DNA of 64,000 nt from Batillaria attramentaria (GCA_018292915.2 JACVVK020000038.1:2493501-2557500); one strand, 5' to 3'; positions 1 to 11,780 are shown, numbered from the stretch's first letter. Numbers and translations are program-made. Notes: generated by a model not told the origin, from the sequence alone.

Positions 1-243
1 AAGTGCTGTTTTGTCTGCTAGTGACGCGATGCAAACCCAGCCGGAAAAAAAAGGATTGAGTCTTTGTACCGACCCAGTCGTTTTTAACTGCAGAACCAGG
101 AAGAAACGTTGGTTGGACAATTCGGTGTTGCAATGGATGAAACAAGCTGGTCACAGGATAATGGGTTGAAGCCGGCGGAGGTAAATTTGTCGTATAATTG
201 GTCGTACACAGAACAGCTACGTTTTATTTCCACTGGCACAGTT

Positions 244-300
244 TCGCAATCGTCATGCCACGGCGAACGGTCGCAATCGTCATGCCACGGCGAACGGTCG
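244..300. repeat. 27-bp perfect tandem duplication
   Basis: TCGCAATCGTCATGCCACGG plus CGAACGG occurs twice head to tail. The rest of 1-449 shows nothing recognisable except the CT-rich tract from about 336 to 431. Confidence 0.85.
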
Positions 301-388
301 TCAGTGCCATTAGCGCAACGGGATGTGTTTCTTCCATCTCTGTCTCCCTGTCTCTGTCTCCCTGTCTCCCTGTCTCTCTCTCTCTCTC

Positions 389-431
<43 letters not shown>

Positions 432-449
432 GTTTTGATTTGTTTAAGA

Positions 450-639
450 TGTGCACTTTTCTCTCCTTCATTTCCTTTAGATAGTTAATACTTTTGTTTG
501 TCTTTTTTCTCTTTTTTCCCCCTTTTTCCCCCTTGTTTTGATGTTGTTTTTACCCTTTAACGTAGAATAGCAGGACAGCTTGTAAGACAGGCAGTGGTGC
601 CTAAATGCTCTACCCTGAATTTAAAAAAAAATCGTTTCA

Positions 640-711
<72 letters not shown>
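450..711 (+). mobile_element. LINE-like 3' end, copy 1 of a two-copy repeat
   Basis: Shared with 54058-54340: TTCTCTCCTTCATTTCCTTT, GATAGTTAATACTT, AGCAGGACAG, AAGACAGGCAG and CGTTTCATCAT leading into (CT)n. Looks like a 3' UTR with a simple-repeat tail. Confidence 0.75.
644..711. repeat. (CT)n
   Basis: About 34 uninterrupted units; tail of the LINE-like 3' end at 450. Confidence 0.95.
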
Positions 712-712
<1 letters not shown>

Positions 713-713
<1 letters not shown>

Positions 714-1024
714 GCTTTGTCGTGTATTTGTTTTCCGCTCCTTTGATCTTGTTACGGCAACGGCATGCTTAACAAATTGATTGTGACCTCAAAGCTTTCA
801 CTGTTGACGTTGTAAGATAGTCAATGCCGGCAACTCATGAAACGTGACCTATTTCGTGACGTCTGTAGGGTTTTGATTCCACGTTGGTGAAGACAGAAAT
901 CGTGGTGTTTTTAACCAGTTCCTGCCGAGTTAGTCTGGGGTTGTGCAACAGTGGCCTTAATTAAAACACTCATAATTAATGGATTTAAATTTGGCTTGGT
1001 GGGAGTGTTGCACTTGGATTATGC
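713..1024. other. No gene seen
   Basis: Mixed sequence. The last 70 bp (TTGGTGGGAGTGTTGCAC) recurs inverted near 37755-37795 and 44860-44905, so it is an old dispersed repeat. Confidence 0.5.
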
Positions 1025-1380
1025 TCGTGTCACCAACGCGAGAGGTCGGGCGTTCGAGTCCCACTCGGGGCAAAGAATTTTTCCTTCTCGTGTGTGGCAC
1101 CGTTCATGCGGGCCGATCGTCGGGGGTTCTCTCCGGGTACTCCGGCTTCCTCCCCCTCTGCTTTGGAAATGTTCAGCCCACCAAATTTGAAAAATAAATG
1201 CAATTCTAAATTCCGAAATTTAAATAGCTGAGCTGACCCTTCGCACCACGTATGTCCAGTATGTGAGAGAATGCTTGTGATTCACGTGAGCGTGCGTGTT
1301 GGGTTCAGTTCGCGGCGCTTTGAGCCGATTCACGAAATTGGGTAAAGCGCCTATACAATACTCATTTTTTTTATTTTTTT
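1025..1380 (+). mobile_element. SINE-B copy 1
   Basis: Family description: a tRNA-like head (TGGTCTAGTGGTTAAG, then GTTCGAGTCCC) and a middle block GTGGCACCGTTCATTCGGGC with CTCTCCGGGTACTCCGG. A 3' half carries two CACGTG boxes. The GGCGCTTTGAGCC / GGTAAAGCGCC stem leads into an (ATT)n tail; about 400 bp in all. This copy lacks the A-box end and has a T-rich tail. Confidence 0.85.
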
Positions 1381-2084
1381 TCACATACAGGGCCAAAACC
1401 GAAAAAGAGTCAAAAACGTGGCATACTCGCAGTATGAAATGTGTTAAATTTTAACATGTCCACGGAGCAGAGTACATTCCAACAGGCACAAGGGGCGATA
1501 CGTCAATATATAGTGCGCATACATGCCACTTCACGTCTGTTGACGACAAACACAGGACTGTCACGCTGGGTACATAGCAACGCAAAAATTAAAGTGCTGA
1601 CTGACGGTACCAACCAACAATCAAGTGGCCAAGGAATAATCCCCTTGAGGATTGTAATGTTTGTATAATTGACTTGAACAACATTCAAAGCTTCACATAA
1701 ATATTTGTAGTGGCGCGGTCAGTTTGGCGACGTGTTCTCTCCAAGCATTTGCAAAAAGCAGATGGATACGGAGCGGGTTTCACAACCGCTGCAGGAGTCA
1801 AACTCGATAAACGGCTATCAGGTAACTTCAAAGCACTTCCATGTATGTGGGCATATATAAAGTGGTTTTCAACGACGTACAAAATCTGAGGGGGGAAAAA
1901 TTAATAACAGTAACTTGGCGCCATGTTGATCTGTTAATGGCTGGTTGTTCCTTTTGTTGTTGCTGTTGTTGTTTTGTTGTTGTTGTCGTGTTGTTGGTGG
2001 TGGTGGTGGTGGTTTGTGTTCTGGTGTGTTTTGTTGACTAGGTTGTTGCTGACTAGGACGACACCGGGCCGATATATTTCTCGT
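1381..2084. other. No gene seen
   Basis: Nothing recognisable apart from TTG/GGT-rich DNA at 1950-2015. Confidence 0.5.
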
Positions 2085-2170
2085 TCGCACCTCCAGCAGA
2101 CGTGCAGCGTATTGCATTAAATGCTTTACTTATCTTTAAAGTAGACTGTTTCGAGCGTACGGGCGTACTC
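2085..2170 (-). repeat. Repeat J fragment
   Basis: GCGTATTGCATTAAATGC to GTTTCGAGCGTACGGGCG. Confidence 0.5.
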
Positions 2171-2750
2171 ACATTCTCAACCAGTTTTCTGCAAAGTATA
2201 GTAATATTAGAACGGGTGCCTTTAACGTGATTATTCTCCCGATAGCTTTTCATGGGGAAAGGGGAAAAGAAATGATGCGCTCTCCGTACTCCAGAATATC
2301 ACTCCTGAAACGTGAAGCCTGTCTGAGAACTGCCGGGGGACAGACCAGAGTCGACAAGAATCGAAAGACGCTACAACAAGATGGAAGCGGTGTCAGGTGC
2401 CAGTTTTTAGGACGGGTCACGTGTCGTCTGCAAAATCTGTCAATCATTCAATTGCTCACGGTCAATGTGTCTGGGCTCGACAGAGCACGATCCGGTTTCA
2501 AATGCATTCAGCAATGTTATCTTTTAATCCTTTTTTCCGCTTCTAGCGTTTCAGCATTTGAGGGCGTTTGGTGTTTAAAAGGGCAGGCCGTATTGAACTG
2601 GGAAGGACTTTGGCCAATCGGACTTTGATCGTGTCTGAGCCGGACTAAACCGATCGCTGGGACAGAGAACAAACAATGACTGGAAATAACCGCTCTCTTC
2701 GATGTTGGTTGATTGTCATGCGGACTCACACACGCAAGAACGGACCCAGG
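2171..2750. other. No gene seen
   Basis: A frame of about 130 codons at 2227-2628 has no recognisable domain. The TTTTCTGCAAAGTATAGTAA motif near 2187 recurs near 27258. Confidence 0.45.
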
Positions 2751-2798
2751 CGCGCGCGCATGTACGCACGCACACACACGCACGCGCGCGCACGCACG

Positions 2799-2857
<59 letters not shown>

Positions 2858-2979
2858 ACGCACGCGCACACGCACACACACACATGTACACGCATCCGCA
2901 CAAATGCACACAAAAGCATTCACGAATGCACCCACTCACCAAACATACACACACACAAACATAAACGCACAAACGCACG

Positions 2980-3070
<91 letters not shown>
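2751..3070. repeat. Alternating (CG)n(CA)n tracts
   Basis: Two long CA runs (about 2808-2854 and 2988-3070) with CG-rich edges; a strongly alternating purine-pyrimidine stretch. Confidence 0.93.
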
Positions 3071-3072
<2 letters not shown>

Positions 3073-3769
3073 CAACCAAATCATATTTTGTCGGTCTAAT
3101 GTGTCATTAAGGCGAGACTCCTCGCTCACGGAAACCGACAAATTTCCGAGGAAAACCACCAAACACACTGTGTCATATTCCACAACATCTACCGAATACC
3201 CCCTCTAACCATATTATTTTATCTTCACTGCAGAGAGGACAGCAGCGGAAGTATTAGTCCATGAAAGACTTAAAATGCAGAGACAACTTGAAGCAAGTAG
3301 ACTGACTACGCAGTAAAACACCCCTCGAGGAATGTGATGCTATCGGGGAAAAAAGGCCTGCTCGTGGTCGGAATAGAAAGAAGTCGATTTTGTCTGAGCT
3401 GGGGTTACACAGTACTTATAGCCAGTTCTTTTTCTTTAGCCGCCTGCTTTGGTCGGAACTTGTGTGAAGATGTGTTGGTGGGGGTTTTTTTTTTCTGTTG
3501 CCATTCTGCAGTCCGATTCTGCTAATGTGGCTGGGTGGTTGTTGTTGTTGTTGCTGTTGATGTCTCTTATTTCAGTAGGGGCTCTAAGATATACGTACAA
3601 TTCATTTTTAAATCCCTCACCAACCCCATATCAGCTCAAATCTTTAACTGCAGTGAGGACTGAAGGGGGTGAAGCTACCATATCATCATCATCATCGTCA
3701 TCATCATCATCATCATCATCACACCACTTACACACCTGGACAATGACAGCGTACTCGATGACGTGGCGA
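3071..3769. other. No gene seen
   Basis: Holds a (TCA)n tract at 3679-3721 and otherwise nothing recognisable. Confidence 0.5.
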
Positions 3770-4155
3770 CCACACTGACCAGCGCTCCAGTTGTGTCGCG
3801 ACAGTCGTAGAATTTGAATGTTCGACCGGCGCTCGTACAGAAAGTGTACACAACGTTGCATCGCATTAAGAGCTGTAGTGATCACCAAGATAGAGTATTT
3901 CGAGCGTACAAGCGAAGAGTAGGCTGTGGCCGGTGGCGTGGTTAGCAGAAATACTGTCTGGCGCATCAGAGTGAATAGCAGGGTGAAGGTTTGCGCATAA
4001 AGCAGCGCTTAGCGGTAGCAGGCTTTCGCTGCTTCGTCCTCCAGCCCTGCGGCGCCGTGAGCATTTCAGAAGGGATGGATATGTGCGCCGAGGAGAAGTC
4101 TACGATACTCACGAGCGGAACTGTTCCAAAACATAAGCTGGCGTTGCAAAGATTG
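3770..4155 (-). repeat. Repeat J copy (split by SINE-D)
   Basis: Repeat J landmarks on its sense strand: GTTTTGGAACAGTTTCGCTC, GAGCTCTTAATGCGA, ACACTTTGCGCGA and AGGTGTCTAAGTGGTGTGATG. Here 3770-3914 and 4115-4155 flank SINE-D copy 1. Confidence 0.75.
3915..4114 (-). mobile_element. SINE-D copy 1 (inserted in repeat J)
   Basis: Colinear with the minus strand of 62640-62840: CTCCAGCCCTGCGGCGCC, then GGATGGATATGTGCGCCGAGG. Repeat J continues on either side. Confidence 0.72.
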
Positions 4156-4642
4156 AATTGCACGTTTATGACAAGCGTATGGACAGATGACCAATAATCA
4201 AACACACAAAAACCTCCAACCGTACCATCCCAGGCATTAGTCACGTTCCTAACATCCCCCCCCTCCCAACCTCCACCACCACTCCCTCAGCCCCACTCCC
4301 CATCCCAACCACCCGTGGCTGATCAATACTCACACGTGGCCGTTAACCGGTCAGCGTCACAGCCGTCCACTGCTGGACACAAGCTGGACACGGGCCTGTC
4401 ATCACCCGGGACACTCGGGGTAAGATTAGGGACGTCGGCAATACTGATATTGTACGCTCTTTCCGGTACTGCCCGTTCCGTCAACGACAAAATCACCTGC
4501 AGTAAATTACACGCAAGAGCGGAAGCTTTCAAAGCCCTGCTGTGGCCCGGTTACTAGAGAGGCATCAGAGCGTGACCAATATTCTGTGGCCACTACAACG
4601 GTCGGTCTACTGTCGCTCAGTTGGTATAGTTCGTCCGTTAGA

Positions 4643-4809
4643 GGTGGGTGGGTGTTTGGAGGTTTAACGTCCTTTTCCACCACATAGGGTGATATCACAG
4701 ACGGGGCAACGATGAAAAAGCCAGCAAAATATTTGGCCCCAGCCGGGATCGAACTCACAACCCTAGCATTAGAAGTCCAACGCTCTACCATTCGACCACC
4801 CCGGCTCCC
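4643..4809 (-). mobile_element. SINE-A copy 1 (tRNA-derived)
   Basis: Family description: the head has a pol III A box (TGGCCGAATGGTAGAGC) and a B box (GAGTTCGATCCC). A body runs from CAAATATTTGTGCTGGC to GATATCACCC and GTGGAAAAGGACGTTAAAC, and the tail is (CACC)n, about 165-175 bp in all. This copy is full length and flanked by imperfect TCGTCCGTTAG / TCGTCCGTCAG. Confidence 0.9.
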
Positions 4810-4873
4810 CTCGTCCGTCAGGGGGTGCAAATGTATACCAGTCATTCACAGAAGGGGCAAATGTACTCCAGTC
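4810..4873 (+). repeat. Left arm of a short inverted repeat pair
   Basis: GGGGGTGCAAATGTATACCA ... GGGGCAAATGTACTCCAG recurs inverted at 6411-6461, just outside MITE-E copy 2. Both flank the block holding the MITE-E pair. Confidence 0.7.
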
Positions 4874-4882
4874 GACCACTAG

Positions 4883-4941
4883 GGTAGTTAGTGATTTAGG
4901 GCTTAACGCCGCGCAAGCAGCAAAGACTATTTCGCGGCTTA
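4883..4941 (-). mobile_element. Ultrashort retroposon, about 59 bp
   Basis: This is an inverted copy of the unit at 51803, with the same 5' end (AAGCCGCGAAATAGTC) and a degenerate TAACTAC tail. It is flanked by TCGACCACTAG (4872-4882) and TCGACCACCGAG (4942-4953), an imperfect target duplication. Confidence 0.7.
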
Positions 4942-5220
4942 TCGACCACCGAGAGGGACAACTGTATACCCGCTGCGTGGGAGGGGGTGCAAATATACTA
5001 AGACAATCATACCGATCAACTCTCGCGATATTTCCGCCCCATGGTCAGCAAACGGCGCGTTTCCGGTGAATCGAAAACGAGGCGGACGAATGAGGTTTCA
5101 GAATAACCGAGGAGCTGCGGATATGAATACAATTACACAACCATTCAAACACGAATGTTTCGAGGTCGTCCGACTCAGCAAGGAGTTGAAACACTGCGCA
5201 CTGTTCTCCTGCTCACTATT

Positions 5221-5491
5221 GGGCCCGTATGTAAAACTCGAGGTTAATTTAACCCACTGCTACGGGCCTAACCCAGACAAGGACAAAAGAAACCCCAAAA
5301 CAAAAGTAATATTTAAAAAAAGGAAGCGAAGAAAGAAAGACAAAAATCCTTCTATAACGCCATAGACACCTTGCTGGAATGGACCGGCTTCCTGATTTAA
5401 AAAAAAAAAAAAATTACCCTAGAGCTAGTTTAGTTCGAGGTTAGACTCTAACCCGAGGCTAAACTCCCTGACCCCGACTTTTACATGCGGG
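5221..5491 (+). mobile_element. MITE-E copy 1
   Basis: About 270 bp, with terminal inverted repeats GGGCCCGTATGTAAAACTCG and CGACTTTTACATGCGGGCCC. The subterminal part carries a repeated TCGAGGTTA motif. No coding capacity. Confidence 0.85.
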
Positions 5492-5653
5492 CCCTGATTC
5501 GCAGTCGAACCGGAAGCCTATCAGTGCCGGGCCACCGCCATTCACGACTGCCAAGTTTGAATGTCGCACACGCGTGCAGTAGTAGAGTGCTCGAAAATGA
5601 AACGGTCACAATGACAACGGACATGAAACTAAATGCATATACATCTCGACCAT

Positions 5654-5760
5654 CTTATGGCGATATCCATCTTACGGCAATATCCATCTTATGGCGATAT
5701 CCATCTTGTGGCGATATCCATCTTGTGGCGATATCCATCTTATGGCAATATTTCTATCTT
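5654..5760. repeat. 17-bp minisatellite
   Basis: About six units of CTTATGGCGATATCCAT with few changes. Confidence 0.88.
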
Positions 5761-5773
5761 AAAATGCGTCGCA

Positions 5774-6012
5774 TGAACTCTTAAAAGCGCATGCAAAACA
5801 ATTGCAATTTTACTTGAAATCTTCAGATCACTCGGAGCCACTTCAAGCCACTATTACGCAATCTGCAGTGGTCTTGGACCTTGCGGTGAAGGCTCACGCC
5901 TTGCGTAATAGTGGCTTGAAGTGGCTCCTTCTGGTGTGCAGTGGCTTGTTCCTTTTCGCAAGTCATCATATGGTGGGCAGGGTAGTGGTGAGGATCGGGC
6001 TCTTAAGAGATA
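5774..6012 (+). mobile_element. Foldback MITE-P copy 1
   Basis: A perfect 28-bp inverted repeat (5834-5861 with 5901-5928; core CACTTCAAGCCACTATTACG) with a 39-base loop. Outer ends carry CTCTTAA motifs (AACTCTTAAAAG on the left, CTCTTAAGAG on the right). Confidence 0.85.
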
Positions 6013-6138
6013 TGAAAGCAAAATTGTAAAATGAAGTCAGCGGCCACGTGACTTGACTGCACGAGACCCAAACCCGGCGTACATTTCCACCCCCTCCCAC
6101 GTAGCGGGGATACAATCGCCCCCCACCAGTGGACTGCT

Positions 6139-6414
6139 GGCCCCGCATGTAAAAGTCAGGGTTAGGGAGTTTAACCCCGGGTTAGAGTCTAACCTCGAAC
6201 TAAACTAGCTCTAGGGTTAAACTTTCTGTTGTTTTTTGTTTTAAATCAGGAGGCGGGTCCATTCCATCATGGTGTCTAAGCCGTTACAGAAGGATTTTCT
6301 TTCTTTCTTTGCTTCCTTTTTTATTTAAATTTGTTTTGGGGTTTCTTTTGTCCTAGTCTGGGTTAGAGCCCGTAGCCGTGGGTTAAATTAACCTCGAGTT
6401 TTACATACGGGCCC
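6139..6414 (-). mobile_element. MITE-E copy 2 (inverted relative to copy 1)
   Basis: The same element in the opposite orientation, about 650 bp away. Together the two could form a long cruciform or a hairpin transcript. Confidence 0.85.
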
Positions 6415-6465
6415 TGGAGTACATTTGCCCCTGGTATACATTTGCACCCCCTAACGGGCGAACTT
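6411..6465 (-). repeat. Right arm of the short inverted repeat pair
   Basis: The reverse complement of the 4817-4873 motif, followed by a GTTAGCTCTACTGTC stretch that resembles a decayed tRNA-like sequence also hinted at 4600-4640. Confidence 0.68.
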
Positions 6466-6721
6466 TACCACGTTAGCTCTACTGTCTGTATACCTGGACT
6501 CGTTTAATAATGCCGCGCACACATCTGCAGTTTACAGATGTACGCGTCGGGCAAGATAATTATCGTTCTGCCTGGATGGGGACTTAATCAAAACCAAGGA
6601 AAGGCCGTTGTTATTATTATTTGGGAATCAGCAGGACTGAATTAAACATTTCCCTTCCCCCCTGCCGCAGTGACTGAAAGTACGGTATGTCCCGCATTAA
6701 CACCGGTTGGTAGTTTGTTGT

Positions 6722-6750
6722 CTGTGGGTTTAACGTCCTTTTCCAAGCCT
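6722..6750 (-). mobile_element. SINE-A 3' fragment
   Basis: Only the terminal GGTTTAACGTCCTTTTCCA portion remains, followed by unrelated sequence. Confidence 0.6.
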
Positions 6751-6890
6751 TTTTCATCACCATTACGTCATGGGGTAGGCCGTGCCTTCCCCCTCCCCTC
6801 CCTTCCCCGCCACCGCAAAAAAAAATCCTTTGTATCACCATTGCATGATGCAAAAGGATCATGCGCCCCAACCGTCCGCCTCCATCAGGG

Positions 6891-7055
6891 GGAGCCGCGG
6901 TGGCCGAATGGTAGAGCGTTGGACTTCTAATGCTCGGGTCGTGAGTTCGTATCCCGGGTGGGGCCAAATATTTGTGCTGGCTTTTTCATCGTTGCCCCCG
7001 TCTTTGATATCATCCGAATATGGTGGAAAAGGACGTTAACCCCCCCCCCCCCCCC
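6891..7055 (+). mobile_element. SINE-A copy 2
   Basis: Full-length head and body. The tail has become poly-C then poly-A and runs into a CA/CCA-rich low-complexity tract to about 7150. Confidence 0.88.
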
Positions 7056-7414
7056 AAAAAAAAAAATAAAAAAAACACCCACACACACACACCGTGGCAC
7101 ACACACACACACACCCCTCCCACCCCCCACCAACCCCCCGCCCGCCTCCATCATCCAAGCAAACAAACAACCACTATCTTTAAGTATCTATCTTTGAAAT
7201 GTCGACACATTAAGCCAGCGAAATGAAAATTATTCACAAATTATTGATTAGTTTTTGTGTGCAAGGGCTCTGTCCTTTCTCAATGCAGTAGGACAACAGG
7301 CTTACGCGGTTAGCAGGAGTAGTCTCCCCTGCCAGAGGTCGCCTTCACCCAGCATGGTGGGTGTCTTCCTTTCTGCAGAATTATCATCCAAAATTTGCCT
7401 CTAGTACTTCAGTT

Positions 7415-7451
7415 GTTGCTTGCGCGGCGTTTAGCCCTAACTAACCAACTG

Positions 7452-7482
<31 letters not shown>

Positions 7483-7500
7483 CACTCACTCACTCACTCG
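7415..7500 (+). mobile_element. Ultrashort retroposon, truncated, with long AACT/ACTC tail
   Basis: GCTTGCGCGGCGTTTAGCCC is followed by about nine AACT-like units that switch to (CTCA)n. Only the 3' half of the hairpin unit is present. Confidence 0.6.
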
Positions 7501-8037
7501 AGTACAGCCACGCACAGCCAGTAAAAACAAAAAGATCATTCACAGTCTCGGTCCAACTTCCGAACTTTCAGTACCTCCTATCACAAAATTTTCAAAAAAT
7601 CAATTCGTAAACTCCATTTTGTTGGTTTGTTTTTCGAAACTAGACCCCCTCATATTAATCATTGCCGTAGAAAATGTGAGTGACAGCTTTCAGGCTTAAT
7701 CTTGAACGCCAACAAATTCAAACCAAGAAGCTTCTCGCCACAGTGACGCCCCCTTACAGTTCGCCCCTTCAAGTAGGCCTCGCTGGCAGGCAGCTACTAA
7801 AGAACGAGAAGACGGATGACACGAGTTATCGTAACATGACAGTCGGTAATCACAAACACACCAAAACCACTTAAAGGAAACTGGGGCGTCACTGTAGCGG
7901 AAATTGGACATTTTTCTCCTCGCGGTACCACAAGTCTTCTCACTATCAGTACTGGCCTCGGGCGGTTACTTCACCAAGACGGTTTGACAGAGTGAGAGGT
8001 GTGAAGTGCGAGAATATTATGTCTGTCAACTCGGCGT

Positions 8038-8040
<3 letters not shown>
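7501..8040. other. No gene seen
   Basis: Nothing recognisable; no long frame has a coding character. Confidence 0.5.
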
Positions 8041-8123
<83 letters not shown>

Positions 8124-8285
8124 GTTGTTGTTGTTGTTATCGATGTTATTAATGTTGTTGATGTTGTTATTGTCGTTGTTGTTGTTGTTGTCACTGCTCT
8201 TGCTGTTGTAGTTTGCTATTTTGTTTTTGTTTGTTTGTTTGTTTGCTTGCTTGCATGCTTGCTTGTTTGTTTGCTTGTTTGTTGT
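8041..8285. repeat. (GT)n, (TTG)n and (TTTG/CTTG)n
   Basis: Three simple repeats in succession: GT to 8122, TTG to about 8200, then TTTG/GCTT units. Confidence 0.93.
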
Positions 8286-8507
8286 TGAATACAACACAGC
8301 AACAACGGCGTGATAAGTGAAAAATATGAAACAAAATTATGACTCAACTCGGCATTGTTTGTTACTGTTGTTGTTTGTTTGTTTCCTTCTTTCTTTCTTT
8401 GTTTGCTTGTGTTTTGTTTGATTGTTTGATTGGCAAACTTTTTGCCAGACACCACAACGAGGTAAGCACATGTAGTTTGAAATAACTGAAACAAGGAAAG
8501 AAAGCAT

Positions 8508-8588
8508 TGACGTCATTTGATTAAAAGGACCATTACGTCAATCTCTTTCATCCTGAAATCACCCGCTTTTTACCATACAATGACGTCA
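8508..8588. promoter_or_regulatory. CRE-like sites
   Basis: TGACGTCA at 8508-8515 and 8581-8588, with TTACGTCA at 8533. Confidence 0.4.
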
Positions 8589-8910
8589 TGGACGTACTGT
8601 GTTTTTGCACGGCAATACACGGCAGAGTAAAGGCCTATGGAGTCGTCTATTGTACCGCAGGCCTTATGCCAGTGCCCCCCGGTTTGCGAACTCACTCTCG
8701 CGGTGGAAAGAAGACGTTATACAACTCACAACCCCCTCCCCCACCACGCACTCATTTTGCCACCGCACTCGATGGAAAAGCCGATTGGCAACACCTGTGT
8801 TGCATCTCTCGGCCACTAAACTGCTCCTTTTTCACAGTTTTTGAGCGGCGGGTCGATGGTATGGGCTCGAGCCAAAACTGTAATACGTTCGCGAGTGAAA
8901 TGTGCCACAC
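8589..8910. other. No gene seen
   Basis: A frame across this stretch runs into CA repeats and has no family match. Confidence 0.45.
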
Positions 8911-8914
8911 GCGC

Positions 8915-8974
<60 letters not shown>
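8911..8974. repeat. (CA)n
   Basis: About 30 units with a CGCA edge. Confidence 0.93.
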
Positions 8975-8978
<4 letters not shown>

Positions 8979-9189
8979 ACGAAGCAACCTGTGGAACTGA
9001 TTAGAAGGCAGAGGGTGTTATAGAGAAGAAATAAATCTGATTTCTCTGTCAGGGGATGGTTCAGTTAGTTGGAGAATCTCTCTCTCTCTTTCTCTCTCTC
9101 TCTGTACTTACTCCAATCGACGTCCGTTTCCACCGGCCATGTGAACTCGGCCTGTTTATGTAGCTTGTCTGTAACAGTCACAGTTCAGG

Positions 9190-9240
9190 ACTCAGCCCGT
9201 AAAATCTACCTCAGACCTGAGGTGGCCTGCAGTCAGCATA
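9190..9240 (+). mobile_element. MITE-M partial copy
   Basis: ACTCAGCCCGTAAAATCTAC and GACCTGAGGTGGCCTGC match the left part of the family; the right terminus is not seen. Confidence 0.55.
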
Positions 9241-9391
9241 TAATCAGATGCGGCGGATCTGTCAGTCTGTCTGGACTGAAAAGTGTTCAGCTGGACTGTT
9301 CAGTAAGGGTAGCCTCCCTTTTACCCACAACTTGCCCCTTTGTGCCATTCACGCTCATGGCGGGGACGTTAAACTCCAACCAACCACCCAA

Positions 9392-9395
9392 CCAA

Positions 9396-9469
<74 letters not shown>

Positions 9470-9475
9470 GCACGC

Positions 9476-9530
<55 letters not shown>
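9392..9530. repeat. (CT)n(CA)n compound
   Basis: A CT block switches to CA at about 9451; a 27-base C run follows at 9573-9599. Confidence 0.93.
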
Positions 9531-9531
<1 letters not shown>

Positions 9532-9901
9532 GTAGTGGAGAAACCTGTTTCCCTAACTGTAGCAGGTCGATCTCCCCCCCCCCCCCCCCCCCCCCCCCTT
9601 TCTCTCTGTTCTCATTTCCTCAGTGCACGAACCGAGGACATAGACTGGCCCCATAACTTTCCCCCAGATCTTACTTTACGGGCCCGGCTCCTTTAAACCA
9701 CCATCACCGACGCAACACGGCTGCGACCTTCAGCAAGCCTCCGCCATAAAAGAACAATATCTCAATCTTCGCACCAAATAGGATTTCAGGCGAAAGATCG
9801 ACTGGCACAAAAACTGAAACGGGGGACGGAGTTTTTCGGGCGGCTCAGGCTCGGCTTCCGTATCGAAATTACGTTAGAATATCGACGCTGTTCAGTTCGG
9901 C

Positions 9902-9985
9902 ACTCAGCCCGGAGAGGGATCACGTGCTGTAGGTTTGCGCAGCTCGCAGGGCACCTCAGTTGTGAGTTGGGTTATTCGGGCTGAG
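9902..9985 (-). mobile_element. MITE-M copy 1 (about 84 bp)
   Basis: Termini ACTCAGCCCG and CGGGCTGAG; the interior matches the copy at 24950 when inverted. Confidence 0.72.
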
Positions 9986-9999
9986 AGAGAGAGAGAGAG

Positions 10000-10274
10000 C
10001 CTTCGAGCAGAGACATTCGTCAGCTACGTGCGTTGAAAGAAATGGCGACGATTGACGATTTTTTTAAAAAGACAAAAAGTGAAACAACAATGAAAAAATT
10101 CAAGAAACACTACAGGAGAGAGAGAGAGAGAGAGAGAGAGAGTGAGAGAGAGAGAGACCCTTCGAGTAGAGACATTCATCAGCTACATGCGTTGAAAGAA
10201 ATGGTGACGATTGACGATTTTTTTTTAAAAAGACAAAAAGTGAAACAACAATGAAAAAATTCAAGAAACACTAC

Positions 10275-10318
<44 letters not shown>
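10000..10318. repeat. Tandem duplication, period about 159 bp, GA-flanked
   Basis: Units start at 10000 and 10159 (CCTTCGAG.AGAGACATTC...CACTACAGGAGAGAG). They differ at only a handful of positions and each ends in (GA)n. Confidence 0.85.
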
Positions 10319-10320
<2 letters not shown>

Positions 10321-10614
10321 CGCCGATGTGCTGAGAGAGTCAATTTCGTGTTAGCTGTGACGTTTTTGGGACCGTTTGATTTAGCGGGTGAAAAACCCAG
10401 ATCGGGTGAAGGCTGTGATGGATGAGGTGGGAAGACCAGTATTCGCTTTATAAACAAGAATGGATCGCATCACTTTCATTAACACGGGATATACCTGTCT
10501 GCCCAACGTGACTTTGGCTGCTCTCGGCGGTTTAACGGGGTGAAAATTGAGCTTTCGATAGGAAAGGCTTAACACATGTCGTACCGCGAATGAGTATTCC
10601 ACGTTCTTGACCCT

Positions 10615-10795
10615 TTTTAAGTTGTTTCTCTATAGAGACGGGGCAGATTTTGCTACGCGCAGCAGCAAGTTTCAGTGATACAAAACAAGACTGTGACGTT
10701 TCTCCACACAATACTTTCTTTCACGCACACAGTGACGTAACGAAATCTGCGTCATAGACACCTTACGTGCACACTATGCTGCTGCGTTCTTTTTG
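10615..10795 (-). mobile_element. Repeat I copy 1
   Basis: The GTTGTTTCTCTATAGAGA end and the GTGACGTTTCTCC block match the inverse of 25811-25998. No coding capacity. Confidence 0.75.
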
Positions 10796-10808
10796 GCGGG
10801 AGTTGTGA

Positions 10809-10812
<4 letters not shown>

Positions 10813-10906
<94 letters not shown>
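10813..10906. repeat. (GT)n
   Basis: About 46 uninterrupted units. Confidence 0.95.
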
Positions 10907-11673
<767 letters not shown>

Positions 11674-11780
11674 CCGGTTTTTTAAAATGAATGTACTCTC
11701 TTTTTTTTTTCTTTTTTTTTTAAATACGTGTATGCTGTGATACTTAACCTCATTTATTTTAAACTGTGCAGTGCGGGCAC

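Noticed and set aside
2676..3208. Long open frames of His-Thr or Cys-Val repeats over CA/GT tracts (also at 8.0, 9.1, 11.4, 16.4, 23.3, 31.2, 43.1, 44.1, 57.3 kb)
   Set aside because: They are translations of dinucleotide repeats, which lack stops; no flanking coding signal.
5066..5365. A 99-codon plus-strand frame ending in a Lys/Arg-rich tail
   Set aside because: It lies across MITE-E copy 1; the basic tail is an A-rich stretch of the element.
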